From Diplosphaera chodatii (taxonomy: Eukaryota > Chlorophyta > Trebouxiophyceae > Prasiolales > Stichococcaceae): DNA of 64,000 bases. The stretch's first letter is position 1, and each line of letters begins with the position of its first letter. A model generated the notes under the pieces. That model did no database searches and was not told the DNA's origin. It worked only from the letters and a program-made list of their open reading frames with translations. This document shows, piece after piece, positions 1 to 10,655 of the stretch. A program made the translations under genes and the position numbers. The stretch lies in the NCBI GenBank assembly GCA_032358165.1, contig JAALGY010000015.1, forward strand, positions 1,674,001 through 1,738,000. The letters run 5' to 3'.

Positions 1-58
1 GCCCCACTAGGTGGCGCCCTATCTGTCCACCCTGACTACCGGCATCGCTGGCATGCAG

Positions 59-3000
59 GGAGCAGCTGCGCCGGACAGAGGGCAAGAAGGAGTTTGTATT
101 CTATGATGGCCCGCCATTTGCGACTGGCTTGCCGCACTATGGTCACATCCTGGCCGGCAGCATCAAGGTGAGCAGCGATGTACCAGGGTTGGGAACAACT
201 ATCCTGGCATGGCGACGGACGGCCAGAAACGGCATCAAGCTTCACGTGATGGTGTGACCGAGACCATCGTGCGCTGCAGGACATTGTGACACGCTATGCC
301 AGCCAGACAGGCTGCCATGTGGTGCGCCGATTTGGTTGGGATTGTCATGGCCTGCCAGTGGAGTTTGAAATCGACAAGAAGCTCGGTGAGCTTGCAGTTG
401 TGGTGTGCTGGGACCATTTGCTTAGCAGGCAATCACCGGACGGTGCGGCCTGTAGGTCTGCATGTGTTGATATTGCAGGCATCAAGTCACGGGATGATGT
501 TCTGAAGTTCGGCATTGGCAACTACAATGAGGAATGCCGCAGCATTGTCATGAGGTTGGTCGAGTCAGGCCACCTGCAGTTGGGACATTATGGTTACCCC
601 GCCGACCGGGGCCGATGTGGCAATGGCCTAGCATATCATGTGCTGCTGAGCAGGTATTCGGGGGAGTGGGAGAAGACAGTTCACAGGTTGGGACGCTGGA
701 TTGACTTCGAAAATGACTACAAGACGCTGGACCCAACTTTCATGGAAAGCGTATGGTGGGTGTTCAGCGAGTTGTACGCGAAGGGGCTTGTATATCGCGG
801 GTTCAAGGCAAGTGTAGCACAATGCGAGACACTGAGTGCTGGTGCTCACTTATATCGTCATAGCAGCGCACTCTGCTGGCGTGGCTGATTGGCAATGCTT
901 TGTGCATCCAGGTAATGCCCTATTCGACAGCCTGCAGCACAACACTGTCGAATTTCGAAGCGGGGCAAAACTACAAAGATGTTGATGACCCCGCTGTGAC
1001 GGTGAGCATGACGCTGTGGCTCCACACATGTGGCAGCTAGGATGCGATCCGCTTGTTCAATTGTATACTGACCGGGCAATGCTCTTTTGAATGTCGATGG
1101 ACTCTGGCTCTGATCCAACCGCTGGTGCAGGTCGCCTTTGCGCTGGACAACGACCCAGATAATGCGCAGATGGTGGCGTGGACCACCACCCCTTGGACAC
1201 TACCCAGCAACCTGTCACTGTGTGTGCACCCGGAGCTGATCTACGTTCGGGTGCGCCAGCCTCTGCCGTCGCTACGGCTCTGCCCATCTGGACAACATCC
1301 AGGGAAAGCATCCAGACTGTCACGGCTCAAGTGATTTGCCATGGTTCCTGCGCCTGCATGATCACAGGTGAAGAACCCCACGACAAGCGCTGTGTACATC
1401 CTGCTGGAGGCACGGCTTGCAGAGCTGCCAGGCGCAGTGCCCAAGGCCAGTAAGAAGAAAAGCAAGGACAAAGCAAATGCGCCTGAGCAGTTGCCGTTCG
1501 AGGTGCACAGATGTCTGGCGCTAATGTTGTGCTTGGCAAGCAGACCGTTTTGAGATGGTCAACATGGCATGGTAAGGGAATATGTGCTAAGACGTGGCAG
1601 ATTGTCAAAAGGTGACCCTATCCATGACAGGTGCTGTCGAAGTTTCCGGGCAAGGAGCTGGAGAACAAGACGTACACGCCGCTCTTTCCGTACTTCAAGC
1701 ACTTCAAGGAGCGCGGGGGGTTCCGTGTGCTGTGTGATGGCTATGTTCGCGCTGACAGCGGCACGGGCGTTGTGCACCAGGCACCTGCCTTTGGTGAAGA
1801 CGACTACCGCATCGGCATTCAAAATGGTAAGCCAAGCCCGCGTCGGTGCAGTCGGCCCATGTCCGTTTGGTGACTGAAGAAGTTTGGACGCAAAGCATTT
1901 AGACGCTGCTGGCTGCGGTTAGTTTCATGCTTCTTGCTTCTTGATCCCCTTTGTATGTCACTATGCATAGGCATTGTCGAGAAGGGTGGCGAGCTGCCCT
2001 GCCCACTGGATGCTGATGGTTGCTTCACTGATGAGGTTCCGGACTTCCAGGGCATGTGAGGCTGCCTCCTCCAGCTGCATTGCATAGGACAACTGTGCAG
2101 TTGCTCATGTTCTCCAATGTAACGATGCACTGGATCGAATTGTTTGCTGCCCCGGCTATGTGCAGGTTTGTAAAGGACGCGGATAAGGCGATCATTGGCA
2201 AGCTCAAGGAGGCGGGGCGCATCGTCAACGTGGCAGTGGAGCACCACAGCTACCCCTTCTGCTGGCGCTCAGAGACGCCACTCATCTACCGGGTACATTC
2301 ATTGCAATGAGAACATGCAAAGGACTTCATCATCAGTGCCAAGAAGTTGCATGCGCAGCATCTGATACCGCTACTTCTTGACATGCAGGCAGTGCCCAGC
2401 TGGTTTGTCAAGGTGACAGCCATCAAGGACCGCCTTGTGGCCAACAATACGCTGACAGACTGGGTGCCCAGCTACGTCAAGGAGAAGCGCTTCCACAACT
2501 GGCTGCAGGTGGCCATCGCCCCTGTGCGCCACATGCTGCAAGTACACGGTGCTCGTCGTGGTAACAGGACCCTAAAGTATGCGTTCACCATGAATGGTGT
2601 GCATTGCAGGATGCCAATGATTGGGCAATCAGCCGCAGCCGCTTCTGGGGCACGCCACTGCCCATCTGGGCCAGCGACGATGGCAAGGAGGTGGTCGTCA
2701 TTAGTAGCAAGGCAGAGCTGGAGGAGCTGACTGGGGAGAAGGTGTGCCCGACCACACAACCCTGCATGCTGCATTTGGAGGCGCCTGCTGGCAGTTGCGC
2801 ATCCAGTCAGGAGCATCAAGGCTATGCAACTGCCACTCAACACCAAACAATGTGCTGCACTGCAGGTGGACGACCTGCACAGGCACTTCATCGACCACCT
2901 GACCATCCCCTCGCGGCAAGGCAAGGGCGTGCTGCGGCGTGACGACGGCGTGTTCGACTGCTGGTTCGAGTCTGGCTCGATGCCGTACGCTCAAAACCAC

Positions 3001-6000
3001 TATCCCTTCGAGAACAAGGAGGCGTTCCAGGTGTGCTCATGCTTCGAGATGCATGTGTGGCTGAGCACTGGTGCCAAATAGCTCCATAGCTGTCTTGGTA
3101 CATGACTGTGGTCTTTCGCCAGCACCTAAGGGGCGCACTTCATGTGATCTGTGTGCAGGAGAACTTCCCAGCAGACTTTGTTGCAGAGGGCTTGGATCAG
3201 ACACGCGGCTGGTTCTACACGCTCATGGTGTTGTCGACAGCTCTCTTTGACAAGCCTGCGTTCAAGAACCTGGTCTGCAATGGGCTGGTGCTTGCTGCTG
3301 ACGGCAAGAAGATGAGCAAGCGGCTGCAGAACTACCCGGTGCGCACCTGCTGCAGTGTAACATCTGCCAGAGTGTACGGAACCCTGTTTCGCTCCTGCCT
3401 CACGTCAGCAAAGGGCTGCTTCAAGACGTGCGCACCGTTTCTGCAGGACCCTGTGCATGTCATCAACAAGTATGGTGCGGATGCCCTGCGGCTGTATCTG
3501 ATCAACTCTCCCGTCGTGCGGGCAGAGTCGCTGCGCTTCGAGGAGGTGGGGCATGCTGTCTATTGCGCTTGTCAATGTGCAATGTCAAAGGCAGCCACCC
3601 CTCTGATTTGGGTGATGACACCCCATTGGGCTACAGTCCTCTCAGGCCCAACAGCATGTGTCTGCGATGTGCAGGCGGGGGTGTTTGCCATCGTCAAGGA
3701 TGTGTTCCTGCCGTGGTACAACGCCTACCGCTTCCTGGTCCAGAACGTGCAGCGGTGGGAGCAGACCACTGGTAAAGCATTCCAGCCCTCTCAGGTATGC
3801 GTGCGGTGCCCTTCGTCTCTTGGTACACCTACAGTTTCGGTGACAACTGTGTGGGTCGCCAACACTGCATGGCAAGGGTGCTGGGGGATGACTACCTTTG
3901 AAAGTGATGCACCCTGAGCAAATATCCTTTGATATTCGTACTGTCTGACAGCACATACCATGCCCTTCTCAACACAGCAGCAGCAGGGTTTGAGTTGCCA
4001 GCTGAAGGTTGCAACAAGTTCATGGACGGGTGCAGGCAGGCGCGGACGGCGCAACCAATGTCCTAGACCGGTGGATCCTGGCAGCCACCCGGCTGCTGAC
4101 CAACTATGTCAGGTGCTTCCGCCGCGAAGCATGCTCCCACAGCTGACAACACATACCCAATGCCACGTCCAATCCATACCCAGCACTGTCAAACACGGTG
4201 AACAATGGATAGCACTGCAAGTGCAGGCAGGAGATGGATGCGTTCCACCTGTACACAGTGGTGCCCTACCTGGTCAAATTCATCGACCAGCTCACCAATA
4301 TCTATGTACGATACAACCGGAAGCGGCTCAAGGGCAAGCTGGGTGAGGGCGACAGCCTGACCGCCCTGTGCACGCTGTACTCCACGCTGCTCACCCTGTG
4401 CAAGGTGCGCACTGCTGCCGCGCGCTGTAGTGCTCACACATCCCCTGCATTGAATGACAGGCGTCAAGCATGGTGCAGTGTGCCTCACGTCATCAAATAC
4501 CATTGCCTGTCAGACCCAGCCAAACATTGTTCTGTGGTGGCATTCCACATGGGTGACGGCATGGTAGGCCCCGGTCCAGCTTGGTGGTGCACTTTCTGAC
4601 AGGTCATGGCGCCCTTCACGCCCTTCCTGACCGAGCACATGTACCAAAACCTACGGCGGTGTCAGAGCGCAGACCTCGGAGGAAAAGCGGACAGTGTGCA
4701 CTTCTGCGATGTACCTGCAGCGACGCAGGAATCGCAGGCAGACACGCACATCCAGCAGGTATCCGGAGATGCAGCATGCAATGAACTGCAAATAATAGTC
4801 TTATAGACAGGGTAAGCGTGGTGGTGGACCGTCAAGCAATTCAGGGTTGCTTTTCCTCGTGCAGAGCGTGCAGCGGATGCAGCAGGTCATCGAGCTGGGC
4901 CGTGGCATCAGGGACCAGGCCAAAAGGCCGCTCAAGGTGCCGCTGCGCAGCCTGGTGGTCGTGCACACCGACAAGTCCTTCCTTGAAGACATTGCCGGTA
5001 TTGCGTCTGTTCATGCCCAACGCAGTGACCATCTCCTATCTGACCACATGCCTGCCAGCATTGCCGCCACTGGAGTTGCACCCCAGCACTGACCGGTCCC
5101 GCCGTCCCATCGCAGGCGATCTGCGTGAGTACGTGGTGGAGGAGCTCAATGTGCGCGCCCTGGAGACGTGCGACCAGCCGCTGCAGTATGCTCAGCTCCG
5201 CGCCGAGCCCGACTGGAAGGTACCCCTTTCTCGGCCACTGCTTGCCGATGGTGTTCCTCCATCAACTGCAAGCGACCTCCGTTGCCATCATGAAAGGTGT
5301 GCCATGCCAGTGAATGTTGCCAAACTCAGGCGATTGGCGCGCGGCTGGCCAAGACCCTGGGCAAGGGCATGAATGCAGCAGCGGCGGCAATCCGGTCCAT
5401 GAGCTTCGAGCAGATCACGCAGTATGAGCGCGAGAAGGCCATCACGATCGATGGGGTGGAGTATCTGGAGGGCGAGATCAAGGTGAGGCCTGGTGCTGCT
5501 CGTTAGGGTTGCGCCATTCGAAGTGTATGGAAAGGGTAACTTGGATTGGAAATGTACAGACAAGCTGCAACTGAAACTGTTGGGTCTTTGGTCAGATCCT
5601 GCGGGACTTCAAGGTGCCAGATGGCTTTACGCCGGAGGACCTGCGGGCTGCGGGGGATGGCGAGGTGCTGGCAGTGCTGGACCTGCGGCGAGACGATGGC
5701 CTGGTGTCCGCCGGCCTTGCGCGCGAGCTTGTCAACCGCGTCCAGAAGCTGCGAAAGTCGGCCGGCCTTGTGGTGACCGACGAAGTGGAGGTCTTCTACC
5801 GCGCAGACGGTGCGTTGTTAGACACCTCACCCAGCCTGTTGGCCCTGCTCTTTGCTGCCTTGCAATGCTTGTGCCTGTGCCGTCCTGTTGCGTTGCTGCC
5901 CCAACCATGTGTTCTGCGAGGAGCTCAGGGGCTGAACATCTGCCACAGTGCTGTGCTGTGCTGTGCAGACGATGACGCTGCCACTTTGCAGTCTGTGCTC

Positions 6001-6310
6001 GACACAGAAGCCGACACAATCAGGTGCGGGCTGTCGTGTGGATGCTGTCTGCCGCCAATTGGGGTATGTAACACCTGACAAGCAGCCAGGCACAAAATGG
6101 TGCATGTTGTGCTGCAGAGGCACGCTCAGCAGCATCCCGCGGGAGTCGGGCAGCATGCCGGCAGATGCAAATGTCATTGCAGAGGATTCTACAGTCCTCA
6201 AGAGCGACACCGTCAGCTGCGAGGTGTCCATCATCCTCGTGCGGCCTAGCAGCGGCACCTCAGCGACAGCCAATGGCGTGACATCATCATTGCAACAACT
6301 GGAGGTTTAG
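59..6310 (+). CDS. IARS: Isoleucyl-tRNA synthetase, cytosolic type (5' partial, about 25 exons)
   Basis: Charges tRNA-Ile with isoleucine in the cytosol (class I synthetase). Conserved blocks appear in order across roughly 25 short exons: [17 protein letters not shown] with the HIGH-type motif HYGH (135-146), [27 protein letters not shown], the editing-domain block [17 protein letters not shown] (about 1760-1810), [24 protein letters not shown], and GKKMSKRL with the KMSKS-type loop KMSKR (3309-3323). The anticodon-binding and C-terminal part follows, for example LTEHMYQNL and [19 protein letters not shown]. The last exon begins near 6117 and ends in TAG at 6308-6310. The first visible exon starts at 59 after a (c)atgcag acceptor, so the extreme N-terminus lies upstream. 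Clear junctions include 167/280, 385/480 and 807/912; the last uses a GC-AG intron. Family identity is near certain. Many exon edges are approximate. Confidence 0.95.
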
Positions 6311-6448
6311 ACAAGATTTGGTGCGTTCTGGGACTGGCAAGTATTCGGCATTCTAGGCGAATGACCTCGCATTTTTCAGCCACGCCAACAACAACTAACG
6401 CCTTGCACCAAACAAAGATTGCTTGACATATACTACAAACGGATCACG

Positions 6449-8489
6449 CTACTGCACAAGGACGACACCCTTGCCAACAGGTCTCAAGGCAGGCTTGATA
6501 GCTGTGACGCGCATGCTGCACAGCGGACACAGGAACTGCATGTCCGCCTCAGTGCTACTGCGCAGGCAGTAGTAGCAGAAAAGGTGGCCGCAGGGTTCTG
6601 CAGCGTACGGCTGCGGCATGGAGGCTGATGAGCACACGCCACACGCCTGGTTGGGACTGTGGCCCGCCGCCACTGCCTCGCTCCCTGCAACCATCAAATC
6701 GACGTTCTATGCAGTCTTCGTGGGTGTTCAGGACATGACCTGATGCACGGTGGTCTGCATACTCCATCCATCGGGGTTTGGTTAGAAACTCACCGGCCGC
6801 ACTGCTGCCCGAGATCCTGGGCAGGTACATCAGCAGCCTCCGCCGCAGCTGCGTCACATCCAGCAGCGGCAGCAGAAACAGCAGCAGCTCGCTCAGCTCC
6901 TGCCACACCTGCAAGGAATGTGCCGACCAGACCATGGTACCCATCTGTCGGGAAGTGCTTTCCGCATGCCAGCACCCGCCCACGTCCACTGCTCACCAGC
7001 TGGCGGTTGAGGTACTCAAACGACAGCGCTCGCGCCATGGACACCCGCTGCAGCACGAGGCGCGCACCCAACAACCGCTCGCTGATGCTCCTGCTCGGGG
7101 CGCACATGCATGCTGGACGGAGAGAGCTCGACGACGCAAGACACAATATGCTCGTCTGGATGCCACAATGTGCCGGCACGACATCAGCACCTGTACACGC
7201 CGCGCCGCAGAAACACCAGCAGGTTGATGGCTGACAGGACCCTTTCTGCTGCCTCGGTGTGCCGCACGATCTGCCAGGCACGCGGCGCCCATGAACCCGG
7301 CGGCGCCTGTGCCTGCAGATGACGCCAGTCACTTGCAGCGACCATACCAGGACATGTCGAGCCCCAGACTTCTTCGTCCGCCTGGACGTTCCGAGACTCG
7401 CACATCCTCTGTGTTCCTGCAGGATGGCTGCCCTCCTCACCGCTGCCCGCGCGACCACACTGCCGGCTCTTGTCCACGCATACCGCAGCAATATCAGCAG
7501 GCCATACGCTATTCTCTGGCCACGCTTCAAACCTGGACCCTCCACTCCTGTCCGCCCGCCAACCTGCGTCAGAGTGGACCAGGGTAATCAAGGCTCTCTG
7601 CACTGTGTTGCAGCTGCACCGCTTCCGGTCATAATTTCCTTCCTTGAGGAGCGATTGCATACCAGAATGCCGGGTGCACGGGGCAGCGTCTGCTGCTCCT
7701 GCTGCTTGCTGACAGTCCCGGAACCCAAGCTGCGCTCATCACGATACCGCAGGTTCATCAGCGCTGCACCTGGTGGCGGCCGGCCCACCCACACCGAGCA
7801 GCTGAAAATCTGCACGATCAGGGGCAGCCATCAGGGGCAGTCTGGTCGATGCCCTTCCATTGGCCCGATGTCCAGGAGGTAGCAGCCAGCATATGTATGG
7901 CGTCAGAACCTACCAGCAGGTCCAGCAGCAGCTTGAGCTCTGGCTCCAATACACTGATGAGCTCCTGCAGCGGTCGTGCGACATGTCAGCTGGCGCCGCC
8001 ATGGCATCCGCTTTGTGGGCACGGTTGGCAATGCGTGAGCATGTGGAGCATCGCAGACCGGCCGGAAGTGTGAAAACGCCCGGCGCAGCTGCTCCTGCAG
8101 CATGCTGGCCAGCTCCACGTCCAGACGCCCTGCATCCAGCTGCGCCACCCGCAGCACCGCGACATCTGTCGGACGCTTGCTTCTCCTGTGCAAACGGAGC
8201 CGAACATGCTGTGGGCGAGGCTCTGAGACACTGATAGCCCCCCCGGGCACAACACAGAACAGAGTTCACAAAGAAGCATCTCTCGGCTTTGGTTGGGCAT
8301 GTGTCTGAGCATTTGTCTTGAAGTTGGTGCTTGACAACATTCGCACCGTGCAAGCTCCTGCAGCTCTGGCACTGCCAAACGACTGAAGTCGCTGTGCAAC
8401 TCAGTCAACGACGGCGTGCTGGGCGACCACCCTGACGTTGATTGGCGACTGTTTGACAGCAGTTGTGCTGGCGTGCCGCTCGGCTGCAT
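6449..8489 (-). CDS. PEX2: Peroxisome biogenesis factor 2 (PEX2), RING-type
   Basis: PEX2 is a peroxisomal-membrane RING E3 ligase of the PEX2-PEX10-PEX12 complex that ubiquitinates the PEX5 import receptor. Reading down the minus strand, about nine exons give family blocks in order: RVAQLDAGRLDVELASMLQE (about 8100-8160), EPELKLLLDLL (about 7920-7955), VGRPPPGAALMNLRYRDER (about 7745-7800), EGPGLKRGQRIAYGLLILLR (about 7480-7545), a hydrophobic INLLVFLRRGVYR, LLGARLVLQ...SFEYLNRQL (about 7010-7100), and ELSELLLFLLPLLD. A C-terminal RING finger follows (CGVC...CGHLFCYYC...CPLC, about 6500-6650). The stop TAG is at 6449-6451. The chosen ATG (8487-8489) opens MQPSGTPAQLL, which must be spliced over an intron at about 8195-8350, so the first exon is the least certain. 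The gene is convergent with the synthetase, only about 140 bp away. It is distinguished from PEX10 and PEX12 by the NLRYRDER and SFEYLNRQL blocks. Confidence 0.88.
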
Positions 8490-8955
8490 GGCGCATGCGC
8501 CGTCAAAGAGCAGTGGATTTTCGCCAGCAGTTCACCCCGCCGCTTCGCCTCACTTGCACAGTGGCACGATGCTGAGCAAGCAGGCAAGGTGACGACAGCT
8601 GTGCGGCAGTTTGTGCGTGATTTGCACTGATGAATGACGACCTGTTGGGCAACAACAGCACAGCTTGCCCTCGGATATACACTGATGGTGCACGTCTGTG
8701 GTACGCACTGCTGTCATCGAGCCAAATCTGTGGCATGATGTGCACAAGAAGCGGTAGTACTCATGCAATATTGCCCGACTGTCGCCTTCTGAGGGCTGAG
8801 CTGGCAATGCATGACTAATGGCTCTTGTGCTTGCCATTTGTAGGTGCAATGGTGTCAAAGCTTTGCTGATTGCAAATGTATCGATCGTGCTTGCAGCTTT
8901 ATGCCAGTCGTTGACCGACCGCAGATCCCCGGTCGTCAAACAGCAAAGCCATGTG
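8490..8955. promoter_or_regulatory. Divergent intergenic region between PEX2 and the Nudix gene
   Basis: About 470 bp separate the two gene starts, which point away from each other, so both promoters must lie here. An in-frame ATG at 8818 opens into the Nudix first exon, so part of the right half could be coding. I see no convincing TATA box or repeated motif. Confidence 0.4.
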
Positions 8956-10119
8956 ATGCTGTCTGTGAACGGCGGGCAGGGTACAGCCTGCTCCAACAGC
9001 GTTCCCAGCCCTCTTGCAGCAGCTATCTTGAGGCTATCTGCAAAACCCCGATCTGATGTGCGACCGGTGAGTAACACTGATTTGGTTGGCCAAACTGCAG
9101 ACGCGCGTGGCGGATGATGAGTGAACAAGTGTGATGCGGGCACACTACAATGCCTCAACACGTCGAAAAAGCTTCTTGCCCTGCATGTTGTTCTGCCTGT
9201 CCTGCAGGTCTCAAAGAAGCCTGCAGCTGTGCTTGTGCCGCTGTTCGAAGATGCAGAGGGCTGTGTGCGCTGTGTCCTGACGTTGCGCTCGAGTAGGTTG
9301 AAGAGCCATTCAGGTGGGAGGAGGGAGCCCTGTTTGTGTGAGAGTCACACCTGAGATATGCCAAGCAGCTCCTGTTTGCACAATCTGTCAGCTGAACCTC
9401 CACAGGTGAGGTGTGCCTGCCGGGAGGAAAGGCAGAACCCGGCGATGCAGATGCAGCGGCCACCGCACTTCGAGAGGCACACGAGGAGATTGCGCTGCCT
9501 CCAGGGAGTGTGCAGATTGCGGCCATACAGCAGCAGCCAGTGCTGTCCAAGCATCTCCTAAGCGTGGGTTGCTGGTGTGTTGCTGGACGTTTGGTGGATG
9601 GCACCAGTGGGCAATGTTGCGGGGAATGTCTGCTGCGCTGCGCACAGGTGACGCCCGTGATTGGAGTTCTGGATGCCGGCGCACGCAGCCAGCTGCAGGC
9701 CAGTGAAGCAGAAGTTGAAGCCATCTTTGACTGTCCGCTCGAATTGTTCCTTCAGCACTCGCCAGCACACAAGCACAAAGATGTGTGGTGGAACGAGACA
9801 ATTCAGTACAGGTGGGCCTGATGCCACTCCACTGCAAGCAGAGCAAGATGTAGCTCACCGTGTGCGCACGATCGTGGTCACTCACACAAATTACGGGGTA
9901 GTGACATATGGGCATTGTCACTGCTACAGATTGCACTTTTTCCAGTGGCAGCACAGCGGTCGTACCTTCAACATCTGGGGTCTGACTGCTGGCATACTGA
10001 TCAGCATTGCACAGCAAATATTCGGCAGAAATGCCGACTTTGAGGTCACGACGCCTGGGCAGCCGGAGTATACGGCACTGTGGTCCGATGGCAACGAGGT
10101 GTTTGTCAGGACGAGCTGA
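8956..10119 (+). CDS. Nudix hydrolase, coenzyme A diphosphatase type
   Basis: Predicted to hydrolyse CoA or acyl-CoA (possibly other nucleoside diphosphate derivatives) at the diphosphate bond, using a divalent metal. The Nudix box reads GGKAEPGDADAAATALREAH followed by EEI (about 9423-9492) and has the GX5EX7REUXEEXGU layout, with A replacing the final G before U. It is preceded by VLTLRSSRLKSHSGEVCLP, the CoA-pyrophosphatase lead-in. Later blocks VTPVIGVLDAG, DCPLELFL and NIWGLTAGIL match plant NUDT11/15/22-type enzymes. Exon joins that keep frame are 9066/9209 (phase 0), about 9313/9405, about 9563/9649, and QYR/LHFF across about 9811-9927. The stop is TGA at 10117-10119. The start is uncertain: in-frame ATGs lie at 8818 and 8956, and I chose the shorter form because sequence before it does not resemble the family. 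No clear targeting peptide is visible. Confidence 0.8.
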
Positions 10120-10655
10120 CACTGCCAGCATGAGCGCCTATTGCAAGCTGACGTGCGTCGTCCACACCAGGGGCTGCAGACGATAGCAAGCGGGGCACAG
10201 GATGGTCGATACAAAGGGGCGGCCCTGCGTGAGACAATGACTTTTTTTGTCTTTGTTGTTGAATAACAAAGGCGCGCTGCGTGAGTCGTTCAATAACAAA
10301 GGGGAGCGAAGCAATAACAAAGCAAGGGGAAATTTGTGGTCTATAACAAAGGGGCAGAGGCGAGACAATCGATTCAGTGTCTCAGTGCAAGTGTACTTCT
10401 GATGATGCTTGAAGCCCAAAGCAAGACTGCCGCCCTGGAGCGACATGCAAGCTGGAGCAGCATGCACAACACGATGCATGCCAGCTGCTCACTGCTGTGA
10501 TGCTGGAGTCAGCCATGAAAGCAAAATGCATTCTTGCACAGATCGATTGCAGTGGGCGTTGCCTGTATTTGGAGGCCTAAGCTGACCAATTCTATTACAA
10601 AAGGCCATAGATCCTGAAACCTGCACACCACTCTGCTGCCGAAAGCCGCTGCCCA
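10120..10655. other. Convergent 3' intergenic region
   Basis: About 535 bp between the stop codons of two convergent genes (Nudix on plus, 6PGDH on minus). It must hold both 3' UTRs. The only structure I see is the ATAACAAAG motif array described separately. No ORF resembles a known family. Confidence 0.5.
10262..10350. repeat. Dispersed short repeat ATAACAAAG (four copies)
   Basis: The 9-mer ATAACAAAG occurs four times within about 90 bp (near 10264, 10293, 10313 and 10343), each followed by G or C. Spacing is irregular, so it is not a simple tandem repeat. The first copy is half of an imperfect inverted repeat, CTTTGTTgTTgAATAACAAAG. It lies in the shared 3' region of two convergent genes. 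Function unknown. Confidence 0.6.
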
